Shown piece by piece: positions 28,694 through 37,110 of a DNA stretch of 64,000 nucleotides (position 1 is the first letter of the stretch; every line of letters starts with the position of its first letter). Where the stretch lies: positions 1 to 64,000 of the forward strand of contig NZ_WELK01000009.1 in NCBI RefSeq assembly GCF_009799925.1, read 5' to 3'. Source of the stretch: Pseudomonas sp. R-28-1W-6 (GTDB taxonomy: Bacteria; Pseudomonadota; Gammaproteobacteria; Pseudomonadales; Pseudomonadaceae). The notes below the pieces were generated by a model. It saw only the letters and a program-made list of their open reading frames with translations, ran no database searches and had not been told where the DNA came from. The position numbers and the translations under genes were made by a program.

Positions 28694-28715
28694 CAACCAA
28701 GCAAGTGCTTGGTTG
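28694..28715. promoter_or_regulatory. 22-bp operator palindrome before the acyl-CoA synthetase
   Basis: Perfect 10-bp arms CAACCAAGCA and TGCTTGGTTG around a central AG, 35 bp upstream of the GTG start. The look is that of a TetR-family operator, as often found in front of fatty acid genes. The regulator is not encoded nearby. Confidence 0.7.
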
Positions 28716-28750
28716 CTCCCTGTGACAATAACAAAAAACAAGGAGGCCGC

Positions 28751-30406
28751 GTGGCCAGTGCAGTCCGTTTACCGCTCGAAGCGTTCTTCGCGCGTGAGTC
28801 GCTCCACCCGAACAAGGTCTACATGACCCAGCCCCTGGGCAATGGCCAGATCGAGCAGCTGACCTGGTCCGACGTCGGCGAGCAGGCGCGTCGTGCCGCC
28901 AGCTGGCTGCGCAGCCTGGAGCTGGAACCGGGCAGCCGCATCGCCATCGTCTCGAAGAACTGTGCCCACTGGATCGTCACCGACCTGGCCATCTGGATGG
29001 CCGGCCACGTGTCCGTGCCGCTGTATCCCAATCTCACTGGCGATTCCGTCCGTCAGGTCCTGCAGCATGCCGAAGCCCGCGTGGCCTTCATCGGCAAGCT
29101 CGACGACTGGCCGGCGATGGCCCCGGGCGTGCCCGAGGGCGTGGTCAGCGTGTGCCTGCCGCTACACCCGCACGGCCGCTTCGACCGCACCTGGCAGGAC
29201 CTGCAGGCCTGTGCACCGATCCAGGACACCCCGCGCCCGGCGGCCGAACAGCTGGCGACCATCATCTACACCTCCGGCACCACCGGCATGCCCAAGGGCG
29301 TGATGCACAGCTTCGGCAACTTCGGCTTCACCGCCAGCCATGCCACCGAGCTGTTCGGCGTCGATCAGAGCGATCGGGTGTTGTCCTACCTGCCGCTGTG
29401 CCATGTGGCCGAGCGCATGTTCGTCGAGCTGAATTCGCTGTACAGCGGCCTGAGCGTGTACTTCGCCGAGAGCCTCGACACCTTTCTCGCCGACCTGCGC
29501 CGCGCGCGCCCCACGGTGCTGTTCGGCGTGCCGCGGATCTGGACCAAGTTCCAGATGGGCGTCTACTCGAAGATGCCGGCGAAGCGACTGGATCTGCTCC
29601 TGTCCATCCCGCTGATCGGTCGCCTGGTGGGGCGCAAGGTGCTGCACGGCCTGGGCCTGGATGCGGTGCGCTATGGCCTGTCCGGCGCCGCGCCGGTGCC
29701 GGAAACCCTGCTCAGCTGGTATCGCCGCCTGGGCCTGGAGTTGCAGGAGGTCTATGGCATGACCGAGAACTGCGGCTATTCCCACGTCTGCCGGCCGGGC
29801 AAGTTCAAGCAGGGCTGGATCGGCCAGAACAACCCCGGCGTCGAGGTGCGCATCAGCGAGGAGGGCGAGGTGCTGGTGCGCAGCGGCGCGACCATGCAGG
29901 GCTACTTCAAGGAGCCGGGCAAGACCGCCGAGGCGATGACCGAGGATGGCTTCCTGCGTACCGGCGACAAGGGCGAGCAGGATGCCGAAGGCAACCTGCG
30001 CCTGACCGGGCGGATCAAGGAGATCTTCAAGACCAGCAAGGGCAAGTACGTGGCCCCGGCGCCGATCGAGAACCGCCTGGCGGTGCACTCGCATATCGAG
30101 CAGGTCTGCGTGGTCGGCGATGGCCTGCCGCAGCCTCTGGCCCTGTGCGTGCTCTCCGAAACCGGGCGCAAGCAGCCGCGTGAGCAGCTGGAAGGCAGCC
30201 TCAAGCGCCTGCTCGACGAGATCAACCAGGAACTCGACAAGCACGAGCGCCTGCACAGCCTGGTGCTGGTGCCTGAGGTCTGGGCGGTCGACAACGGCTT
30301 CCTCACCCCGACCCTGAAGATCAAGCGCGCCATCGTCGAGGGCGCCTACAGCCCGCACTTCCAGGCCTGGGGCAGTCGCTCCGGCGAGGTGTTCTGGCAG
30401 GAGTAG
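28751..30406 (+). CDS. Long-chain acyl-CoA synthetase (AMP-binding)
   Basis: Adenylate-forming ligase of 551 residues. Motifs: TIIYTSGTTGMPKGVMHSFGN (P-loop TSGTTGMPKG), YLPLCHVAERM, YGMTENCG, FLRTGDKGEQ, LTGRIKEIFKTSKGKYVAP and the C-terminal Lys in TPTLKIKRAIVEGAY. It resembles the plant/bacterial long-chain type (FAA1-like hinge KTSKGKYV) rather than FadD. GTG 28751 is chosen for the strong AAGGAGG five bases before it. An inverted 22-bp palindrome overlaps its promoter region. From memory this is the PA1617 position beside gpsA. Confidence 0.92.
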   Translation: MASAVRLPLEAFFARESLHPNKVYMTQPLGNGQIEQLTWSDVGEQARRAASWLRSLELEPGSRIAIVSKNCAHWIVTDLAIWMAGHVSVPLYPNLTGDSVRQVLQHAEARVAFIGKLDDWPAMAPGVPEGVVSVCLPLHPHGRFDRTWQDLQACAPIQDTPRPAAEQLATIIYTSGTTGMPKGVMHSFGNFGFTASHATELFGVDQSDRVLSYLPLCHVAERMFVELNSLYSGLSVYFAESLDTFLADLRRARPTVLFGVPRIWTKFQMGVYSKMPAKRLDLLLSIPLIGRLVGRKVLHGLGLDAVRYGLSGAAPVPETLLSWYRRLGLELQEVYGMTENCGYSHVCRPGKFKQGWIGQNNPGVEVRISEEGEVLVRSGATMQGYFKEPGKTAEAMTEDGFLRTGDKGEQDAEGNLRLTGRIKEIFKTSKGKYVAPAPIENRLAVHSHIEQVCVVGDGLPQPLALCVLSETGRKQPREQLEGSLKRLLDEINQELDKHERLHSLVLVPEVWAVDNGFLTPTLKIKRAIVEGAYSPHFQAWGSRSGEVFWQE

Positions 30407-30474
30407 GCGCGGGCGGAAGTCCTGCTGCAATGCTTGGGGCGTTTCTCACGGGTCAGCAACCACTTCCGTCGTTG

Positions 30475-30503
30475 CAAAAAAAAGCCCGGCCAAAAGGCCG
30501 GGC
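30475..30503 (-). terminator. Terminator of the nas operon
   Basis: Read on the minus strand: GCCCGGCC/GGCCGGGC stem with TTTT loop followed by eight T, 30 bp after the cobA stop. Confidence 0.93.
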
Positions 30504-30532
30504 AAAGCATTTCTCCGCAGGAGCGAAGGGGA

Positions 30533-31276
30533 TCAGGCAATCTCTGCCAAAGCGTGAAGCTGTTGCTGCGCGGCCACTTCGCCGATCACCAGGATCGCCG
30601 GGCTTTTCAGCTGGAAGTCGTGGGCGGCCTGTTGCATGCCGGCCAGGGTGCTGCGGCACTCGCGCTGGTGGGGCAGCGAGGCGTTTTCGATCATCGCCAC
30701 CGGCATATCGGCGCGCATGCCGCCGGCCAGCAGGCTGTCGCGCACCTCTGGGAGTTTTGCCACGCCCATGTACACCACCAGGGTGGTGCCGCTCTGTGCC
30801 AGGGCCGGCCAGTTGAGGCTGCTGTCGTCCTGGGTGTGGGCGGTGACCAGGGTCACGCCGCGGGCGATGCCACGCAGGGTCAGGGGGATGCCGCAGTTGG
30901 TGGCGCCGGCCAGGCCGGCGGTGATGCCGTTGACCATCTCCACCTCGATGCCGTGCTCGGCCAGCCAGTCGGCTTCCTCGCTGCCGCGGCCGAAGATGCA
31001 CGGGTCGCCGCCTTTCAGGCGCACCACGCACTTACCCTGGCGTGCGTAGCGCAGCATCAGGCGGTGGATGAATTCCTGCGGGGTGGAGCGGCAGCCGCCG
31101 CGCTTGCCCACCGGGACGATCCTGGCGGCGGGGCAGTGCTCCAACACGGCCGGGTTGACCAGATCGTCGATCATCACGATGTCGGCCCGGTTGAGGGCTT
31201 TCACCGCCTTGAGGGTCAGCAGTTCCGGATCGCCCGGGCCTGCGCCTACCAGCCAGACTTTTGCGCTCATGGTCAT
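30533..31276 (-). CDS. cobA: Uroporphyrinogen-III C-methyltransferase
   Basis: SUMT makes precorrin-2, the precursor of siroheme, the cofactor of the assimilatory nitrite reductase encoded upstream. The 247-residue protein carries the SAM-binding signatures VWLVGAGPGDPELLTLKAV near the N terminus, VVRLKGGDPCIFGRG, and EVVNGITA-like EMVNGITAGLAG. No siroheme-synthase (CysG N-terminal) part is fused. Follows nasA by 4 bp; last gene of the operon. Confidence 0.95.
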   Translation of the reverse strand: MTMSAKVWLVGAGPGDPELLTLKAVKALNRADIVMIDDLVNPAVLEHCPAARIVPVGKRGGCRSTPQEFIHRLMLRYARQGKCVVRLKGGDPCIFGRGSEEADWLAEHGIEVEMVNGITAGLAGATNCGIPLTLRGIARGVTLVTAHTQDDSSLNWPALAQSGTTLVVYMGVAKLPEVRDSLLAGGMRADMPVAMIENASLPHQRECRSTLAGMQQAAHDFQLKSPAILVIGEVAAQQQLHALAEIA

Positions 31277-31280
31277 CTCC

Positions 31281-34007
31281 TCAGGCGTTCGCCGCGGCGG
31301 ACAGGGGTTGTGTCGCCAGCAGGCGTTTGATTTCCGGGACGCAGGAGCCGCAGCTGGTGCCGCATTTCAGCTCCTGCTTGAGGCCATCCAGGTCGAGGCC
31401 GCGGGCGATGCCGGCGCACACCGCGTCCTCGCCGACGTTCAGGCAGTTGCACAGGGTCTTGCCGGCCTTCTTGCCGCTGCTGCCAGGCGGGGTGGACAGC
31501 GGCGCGAGCAGCCAGCGGCGCAGGTCGGCGTCGGCCTTGCCCTCGCTCCACAGGCCCTTGAGCCAGTCGCGGGCGGCGGTTTCGCCAGCCAGGCGGATGC
31601 TGACGATGCGCCCGTCCTCGATGCGCACGCGCTTGCCGACGGTTCTGCGCGGGTCGTCGTAGGCCAGCACCGGACCTTCATCGACGCCGAGCAGGGCGTC
31701 GATCTGCGCCAGCAGCCCGGCTTCGGGGGCCACCGCACTGGCGGCGCGGATCAGCAGGGCCGGGCGCTCGCGACCGGTGAGGGTCAGGTTGGCGTAGGCG
31801 AACTCCTCGAACAGCGGGCGCAGGGCGTTGAAGCGCTGCTGCACGTTGCCTTCCACCAGGGCGAACAGCTGCCAGGGCAGCTCGACTTTCTCCACCTCGA
31901 CCCCTGCCTGCTTCAGCTCCGGCTGCTTGGACAGCGGATCGAACGCCGGCTGGGTCAGCACGTTGGTGCCCAGGCCCTTGAGGAAGCGGTTGCCCCAGTG
32001 CATCGGCAGGTAGGCCTGGCCGGAGCGCACGCCGTCGTCGGCCTGTACCGGCACGATCAGGCTGCCGCGGCGGCTGCGCACCTTGACCAGGTCGCCGGCC
32101 TGCAGACGGCGCCGGCGCAGCTCGTCCGGGTGCAGGCTGAGCACGGCTTCCTCGGCATGGCCGAACAGCCGTGCGGCGGTGCCGGTCCGGCTCATGCCAT
32201 GCCACTGGTCGCGCAGGCGGCCGGTGTTGAGGGTCAGCGGGAAGCGCGCCTCGCGCTTTTCCTGGGGGGCGCGGTAGGGATCGGCGAGGAACTGCGCACG
32301 ACCGTTTGGGGTGGGGAAGCGACCGTCGCCATACAGGCGCGGGGTGCCCCGGGTAGCGCCGGCCGGGAACGGCCATTGCTGGGGACCTTGGTTATCCAGC
32401 AGCGCGTAGCTCAGACCGGACAGGTCGAGATCGCGGTTGCGGGTCAGGTGTTTGTATTCCTCGAACAGCGATTCGCTGTCGAGGAAGGTGAACAGGCTGG
32501 GCAGGCCGGGGCGGAGCAGTTGTTCCAGGCGGCGGGCGAAATCACTGGTGATCGCCCAGTCCGGCCGCGCCTCTGCGGGCGCTGGCACGGCGCGGCGCAC
32601 ATGGCTGATGCGTCGCTCGGAATTGGTCACGCTGCCTTCTTTTTCGCCCCAGCTGGCGGCCGGGAGCAGCAGGTCGGCGTAATGGCAGGTCTCGGTGGTG
32701 AAGAAGGCTTCCTGCACCACCACAAACGGGCAGGCGGCCAGGGCCTCGTGCACCTTGTTCTGGTTGGGCAGCGATTGCGCCGGGTTGGTGCAGGCGATCC
32801 ACAGGGCCTTGATCTTGCCCTCGCGCACCGCATCGAACAGTTCGATGGCGGTCAGCCCGGGGGTTTCCGGCAGGCTGTCGACGCCCCAGTAGCGGGCGAC
32901 CTCGGCGCGGTGCTCGGCATTGCCGGCCTCGCGGTGGCCCGGCAGCAGGTTGCTCAGGCTGCCGGTTTCGCGGCCGCCCATGGCGTTGGGCTGGCCGGTG
33001 AGGGAGAAGGGGCCGGCGCCGGGCTTGCCGATCTGCCCGGTGGCCAGGTGCAGGTTGATCAGCGCGCTGTTCTTGGCGCTGCCTGCGCTGGACTGGTTGA
33101 GGCCCATGCACCACAGCGAGAGGAAGCTCGGCGCCTTGCCGATCAGCTCGGCGCAGGCCTGCAGGTTTTCCACCGAGATGCCGCAGGTATCGGCGACTAT
33201 CCCCGGGGTGAAGTCGCGCACCAGGGTCTTCAGGGCGTCGAAGCCTTCGGTGTGGGCATCGATGTAGGCGCGGTCGATCCAGCCTTCCCACATGAGGATG
33301 TGCAGGATGCCGTGGAACAGGGCGACGTCGGTACCCGGCAGGATCGCCAGGTGCAGGTCGGCCAGCTCGCAGGTGTCGGTGCGCCGCGGGTCGACCACGA
33401 TGACCTTCATCTCTGGCCGGCGCGCCTTGGCTTCTTCCAGGCGGCGGAACAGCACCGGGTGGGCGTAGGCCATGTTGGAGCCGGCGATCAGCAGGCAGTC
33501 GCTCAGCTCGATGTCTTCGTAGCTGCACGGCGGCGCGTCGGCACCCAGGCTGCGCTTGTAGCCGACCACGGCCGAGCTCATGCACAGGCGCGAGTTGCTG
33601 TCGATATTGTTGGTGCCGACCAGGGCGCGGGCCAGCTTGTTGAAGGCGTAGTAGTCCTCGGTCAGCAGCTGGCCGGAGATGTAGAAGGCCACGCTGTCCG
33701 GGCCGTGCTCGCGGATGGTTTCGGCGAACCGATTGGCGGCGTGATCGAGGGCGTTATCCCAGTCGGTGCGCGAGCGCGCCAGGCCCTTGCCCAGGCGCAG
33801 CTCGGGGTACAGGCCGCGGGCGTCGAGGTCGCCGGTCAGGTGCAGGGTCGAACCCTTGCTGCACAGCTTGCCGAAGTTCGCCGGGTGGCTGGGGTCGCCT
33901 TGCACGCCGGTGATCTTCTCGCCGTCATGCTCGATCAGCACGCCGCAACCCACGCCGCAGTAGCAGCAGGTCGAGGCGGTGACTGTTGTTTCAGCGGTTA
34001 GAGACAT
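31281..34007 (-). CDS. nasA: Assimilatory nitrate reductase, catalytic subunit
   Basis: Cytoplasmic molybdopterin enzyme reducing nitrate to nitrite for assimilation, 908 residues. N-terminal [4Fe-4S] ligands CCYCGVGCG and LCSKG (about residues 14-49), bis-MGD domains with WDNALDHAANRFAETI and SNSRLCMSSAV, a molybdopterin-binding C-terminal domain (LTLNTGRLRDQWHGMSRTG), and a fused BFD-type [2Fe-2S] domain at the end (CNCLNVGEDAVC ... CGTSCGSCVPEI). The BFD tail is an internal electron entry seen in NasA/NarB-type enzymes. No signal peptide. Same strand as nirBD and cobA. Confidence 0.96.
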   Translation of the reverse strand: MSLTAETTVTASTCCYCGVGCGVLIEHDGEKITGVQGDPSHPANFGKLCSKGSTLHLTGDLDARGLYPELRLGKGLARSRTDWDNALDHAANRFAETIREHGPDSVAFYISGQLLTEDYYAFNKLARALVGTNNIDSNSRLCMSSAVVGYKRSLGADAPPCSYEDIELSDCLLIAGSNMAYAHPVLFRRLEEAKARRPEMKVIVVDPRRTDTCELADLHLAILPGTDVALFHGILHILMWEGWIDRAYIDAHTEGFDALKTLVRDFTPGIVADTCGISVENLQACAELIGKAPSFLSLWCMGLNQSSAGSAKNSALINLHLATGQIGKPGAGPFSLTGQPNAMGGRETGSLSNLLPGHREAGNAEHRAEVARYWGVDSLPETPGLTAIELFDAVREGKIKALWIACTNPAQSLPNQNKVHEALAACPFVVVQEAFFTTETCHYADLLLPAASWGEKEGSVTNSERRISHVRRAVPAPAEARPDWAITSDFARRLEQLLRPGLPSLFTFLDSESLFEEYKHLTRNRDLDLSGLSYALLDNQGPQQWPFPAGATRGTPRLYGDGRFPTPNGRAQFLADPYRAPQEKREARFPLTLNTGRLRDQWHGMSRTGTAARLFGHAEEAVLSLHPDELRRRRLQAGDLVKVRSRRGSLIVPVQADDGVRSGQAYLPMHWGNRFLKGLGTNVLTQPAFDPLSKQPELKQAGVEVEKVELPWQLFALVEGNVQQRFNALRPLFEEFAYANLTLTGRERPALLIRAASAVAPEAGLLAQIDALLGVDEGPVLAYDDPRRTVGKRVRIEDGRIVSIRLAGETAARDWLKGLWSEGKADADLRRWLLAPLSTPPGSSGKKAGKTLCNCLNVGEDAVCAGIARGLDLDGLKQELKCGTSCGSCVPEIKRLLATQPLSAAANA

Positions 34008-34040
34008 GGCGTGTGATTCCGTAGAGGCGAAGGGCTGGCT

Positions 34041-34376
34041 TCAAGCACAGGCGGCCGCGGTGGCCGCGTTGTGCAGGGCGAGCAGCACGCGGCCATCGAC
34101 CACCTTCACGTCGTGACGGTGCGCGCAGCCTTCGTCCGGGGCCACGGCCACGCCGCTTTCCAGTTCGATCTGCCAGTTGTGCAGCGGGCAGGCCACGCGC
34201 TTGCCGTAGATCAGCCCCTGGGACAGCGGCCCGCCCTTGTGCGGGCAGCGGTCGTCGAGGGCGAACACCTCATCTGCGGAAGTTCTGAAAATCGCGATGT
34301 CGCCTTTCGGCCCGCTGACAATTCGGGAACCCAGCACATTGATCTCTTCCAGGGCACAGATATCCAGCCAGTTCAT
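34041..34376 (-). CDS. nirD: Nitrite reductase (NAD(P)H) small subunit
   Basis: Small subunit of assimilatory nitrite reductase, 111 residues, Rieske fold. The cluster ligands are intact as CPHKGGPLSQG and ACPLHNWQ (Cys-x-His and Cys-x-x-His), unlike some NirD proteins that have lost them. The start overlaps the nirB stop by 4 bp (ATGA), so NirB and NirD are coupled. Confidence 0.95.
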   Translation of the reverse strand: MNWLDICALEEINVLGSRIVSGPKGDIAIFRTSADEVFALDDRCPHKGGPLSQGLIYGKRVACPLHNWQIELESGVAVAPDEGCAHRHDVKVVDGRVLLALHNAATAAACA

Positions 34377-36829
34377 GCGGTGGCCTCCTCAACGGCTACG
34401 ACGGGGATACGGTCGAATTCTTTCTTCAGCTGCGGGGTTTCGATGCGTTCTTTCCACGGGTCCTGCTCGAACGACAGCGCGTACTGCAGGCGCGCGTTGA
34501 GCGCCTTGCGGTTGCCTTCGTCCTCCAGCACGGCCTTCTTGATGTGTTCCATGCCCACGCGCTGCATGTAGTGCACGGTGCGCTCCAGGTAGAAGGCTTC
34601 CTCGCGGTACAGCTGGAGGAAGGCGCCGTTGTATTCGCGCACCTCTTCGGCGGTTTTCACCTTGACGAAGAACTCGGCGACCTCGGTCTTGATCCCGCCG
34701 TTGCCGCCGATGTACATCTCGAAGCCGGAATCCACGCCGATGATGCCGACGTCCTTGATGCCGGCCTCGGCGCAGTTGCGCGGGCAGCCGGAGACGGCCA
34801 GCTTGACCTTGTGCGGCGACCACATGTTGAACAGGTCGTGTTCCAGGTCGATGCCCAGCTGGGTCGAGTTCTGCGTGCCGAAGCGGCAGAACTCGCTGCC
34901 GACGCAGGTCTTCACGGTGCGGATGGACTTGCCGTAGGCGTGGCCGGAGGCCATGTCGAGGTCTTTCCACACGGCCGGCAGGTCTTCCTTCTTGATCCCC
35001 AGCAGGTCGATGCGCTGGCCGCCGGTGACCTTGACCATCGGCACGTTGTACTTGTCTGCCACGTCGGCGATGCGGCGCAGCTCGGACGGGTTGGTCACGC
35101 CGCCCCACATGCGCGGTACCACCGAGTAGGTGCCGTCCTTCTGGATGTTGGCGTGGGCGCGTTCGTTGATCAGGCGCGACTGCGGGTCGTCCTTGGCCTC
35201 GCCCGGCCAGGTGGAGATCAGGTAGTAGTTGAGTGCCGGGCGGCAGGTGGCGCAGCCGTTGGGCGTCATCCAGTTCAGGTACTCCATGGTCTGCGCCATG
35301 CTGGTCAGGTGCTGCTCGCGGATCGCCTTGCGGATCTGCCCGTGGTTCATCTCGCTGCAGCCGCAGATGGCTTTTTCGCTCTTCGGCTTGACGTCGGCGG
35401 CGCCGCCGACGGTGCTGATCAGGATCTGCTCGACCAGGCCGGCGCAGGAGCCGCAGGAACTGGCGGCCTTGGTGTGCTTCTTCACGTCGTCGACGCTGAA
35501 CAGGCCGTTTTCCTGGATCGCCTTGACGATGGTGCCCTTGCACACGCCGTTGCAGCCGCACACTTCCATGCTGTCGGGCATGCTCGCCGCGCTGCTCTGG
35601 CCCTGGTGGCCGACGTCACCCAGGGCGCTCTCGCCGAACATCAGGTGATCGCGGATCTGGCTGATGTTGGCGTTCTCCTTGACCTGGCGGAAGTACCAGC
35701 CGCCGTCGGCGGTGTCGCCATACAGGCAGGCGCCTACCAGCACGTCGTCCTTGATCACCAGCTTCTTGTACACGCCGCCGATGGGGTCGGAGAGGGTGAT
35801 GGTCTCGGTTCCGTCGCTGCCCATGAAGTCGCCGGCGGAGAACAGGTCGATGCCGGTGACTTTCAACTTGGTCGAGGTCACCGAGCCCTGGTAGCGGGCG
35901 AAGCCGAGCTGGGCCAGGTGGTTGGCGCAGACCTTGGCCTGTTCGAACAGCGGCGCGACCAGGCCGTAGGCGATGCCGCGGTGGTTGGCGCATTCGCCGA
36001 TCGAGTACACGCGCGGGTCGTAGGTCTGCATGGTGTCGTTGACCAGGATGCCGCGGTTGCACGGGATGCCGGCCTTCTCCGCCAGCTCGGTGTTGGGGCG
36101 GATACCGGCGGCCATCACCACCAGGTCGGCGGGGATCACGTCGCCACCCTTGAACTGCACGGCGCAGACCCGGCCTTCGCCGTTGTCCATCAGTTCTTCG
36201 GTCTGCTCGTTGAGGCGGAAGTGGATGCCGCGGGCCTCCAGGGCGCTCTGCAGCAGCTTGCCGGCGGTCTTGTCGAGCTGGCGTTCGAGCAGCCAGTCGG
36301 ACAGGTGCACCACGGTCACGTCCATGCCGCGCAGCTTGAGGCCGTTGGCCGCCTCCAGGCCGAGCAGGCCGCCGCCGATCACCACCGCGTGGCTGTGGGT
36401 CTTGGCGGTGGCCATCATCATTTCGGTGTCGGCGATGTCGCGGTAGCCGATCACGCCCTGCAGCTTGTTGCCGGGAATCGGCAGGATGAACGGGTTGGAG
36501 CCGGTGGCGATGAGCAGGCGGTCGTATTCGGCGGTGCTGCCGTCTTCGGCGATGACGATGCGCTTCTTGCGGTCGATATCGACCACCTTGCGGTTGAGCA
36601 TCAGCTTGACGTTGTTCTCGGCGTACCAGTTGAGGTCGTTGAGGACGATCTCGTCGAAGGTCTGCTCGCCCGCCAGCACCGGCGACAGCAGGATGCGGTT
36701 GTAGTTGGGGTGCGGTTCGGCACCGAAGACGGTGATGTCATACAGGTCGGGGGCGAGCTTGAGCAGCTCTTCCAGGGTTCTGACCCCGGCCATGCCGTTG
36801 CCGACCATTACCAGTTTGAGTTTTTTCAT
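34373..36829 (-). CDS. nirB: Nitrite reductase (NAD(P)H) large subunit
   Basis: Reduces nitrite to ammonium with six electrons from NAD(P)H in the cytosol; 818 residues. N-terminal FAD/NAD domains (VMVGNGMAGVRTLEEL, GGGLLGLEAANGL), BFD [2Fe-2S] domain (CGCNGVCKGTIV, SSCGSCAGLVEQ), ferredoxin-like half domains, and a siroheme/[4Fe-4S] site with Cys ligands in TCVGSEFCRFGTQNSTQLG and VSGCPRNCAEAG. The coding start is 41 bp after the leader terminator. First gene of nirB-nirD-nasA-cobA. Confidence 0.97.
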   Translation of the reverse strand: MKKLKLVMVGNGMAGVRTLEELLKLAPDLYDITVFGAEPHPNYNRILLSPVLAGEQTFDEIVLNDLNWYAENNVKLMLNRKVVDIDRKKRIVIAEDGSTAEYDRLLIATGSNPFILPIPGNKLQGVIGYRDIADTEMMMATAKTHSHAVVIGGGLLGLEAANGLKLRGMDVTVVHLSDWLLERQLDKTAGKLLQSALEARGIHFRLNEQTEELMDNGEGRVCAVQFKGGDVIPADLVVMAAGIRPNTELAEKAGIPCNRGILVNDTMQTYDPRVYSIGECANHRGIAYGLVAPLFEQAKVCANHLAQLGFARYQGSVTSTKLKVTGIDLFSAGDFMGSDGTETITLSDPIGGVYKKLVIKDDVLVGACLYGDTADGGWYFRQVKENANISQIRDHLMFGESALGDVGHQGQSSAASMPDSMEVCGCNGVCKGTIVKAIQENGLFSVDDVKKHTKAASSCGSCAGLVEQILISTVGGAADVKPKSEKAICGCSEMNHGQIRKAIREQHLTSMAQTMEYLNWMTPNGCATCRPALNYYLISTWPGEAKDDPQSRLINERAHANIQKDGTYSVVPRMWGGVTNPSELRRIADVADKYNVPMVKVTGGQRIDLLGIKKEDLPAVWKDLDMASGHAYGKSIRTVKTCVGSEFCRFGTQNSTQLGIDLEHDLFNMWSPHKVKLAVSGCPRNCAEAGIKDVGIIGVDSGFEMYIGGNGGIKTEVAEFFVKVKTAEEVREYNGAFLQLYREEAFYLERTVHYMQRVGMEHIKKAVLEDEGNRKALNARLQYALSFEQDPWKERIETPQLKKEFDRIPVVAVEEATA

Positions 36830-36869
36830 GGTTCCTCTCCGTCACGGATACCGAAAATCGGAAAACAAA

Positions 36870-36973
36870 AAAGGCGTCCCGCTAGTCACCTAGCGAGGAC
36901 GCCTTTGTCCTTGTCCCGATCTGTCGGGAGGCACTGCGCTCGTCGTTGAGGGCGATGCCTTTATGTAATGTCG
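36870..36973 (-). promoter_or_regulatory. ANTAR-type antitermination leader of nirB
   Basis: Transcribed leader on the minus strand. Hairpin P1 (36930-36959) closes GGCA/TGCC and ends in CTC-AACGAC-GAG; hairpin P2 (36914-36929) is TCCCG-ACAGAT-CGGGA. Both hexaloops have A at position 1 and G at 4, the ANTAR recognition rule. Directly after comes an intrinsic terminator (36870-36906): AAAGGCGTCCTCGCTAG paired with CTAGCGGGACGCCTTT and a U-rich tail. By family knowledge NasT would bind P1-P2 and prevent termination when nitrate relieves NasS; nasS/nasT are not in this window. Confidence 0.88.
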
Positions 36974-36984
36974 ATGTCTGTAAA

Positions 36985-36999
36985 GCAGGCAGCGTGCCA
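36985..36999 (-). promoter_or_regulatory. Sigma-54 promoter of nirB operon
   Basis: TGGCAC-GCTGC-CTGC on the minus strand, -24 GG and -12 GC with exact spacing. The predicted start near 36973 puts the first ANTAR hairpin at the very 5' end of the RNA, which supports both calls. Confidence 0.82.
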
Positions 37000-37086
37000 A
37001 CTTTGCGAAAGCCTGGTTTTTAGCGGGTTGGCGCGGGGTTTTGCGGATTTTTCACGGGCCGTCGACGCACCTGTTTAAGGCCTCTT

Positions 37087-37101
37087 GCGCCGTTGTGGTG
37101 C
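37087..37101. promoter_or_regulatory. Possible NtrC site
   Basis: GCACC-ACAAC-GGCGC on the minus strand, one base off the GCACC-N5-GGTGC consensus, about 100 bp upstream of the sigma-54 promoter of nirB, the usual enhancer distance. Confidence 0.4.
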
Positions 37102-37110
37102 GCCGCGCCC

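Noticed and set aside
31068..34001. Long open frame antisense to nasA (977 codons)
   Set aside because: No protein family features; low-complexity Gly/Ala/His text typical of antisense shadow in GC-rich DNA.
34544..36949. Long open frame antisense to nirB (801 codons)
   Set aside because: Same reason; nirB covers the region with intact cofactor motifs.
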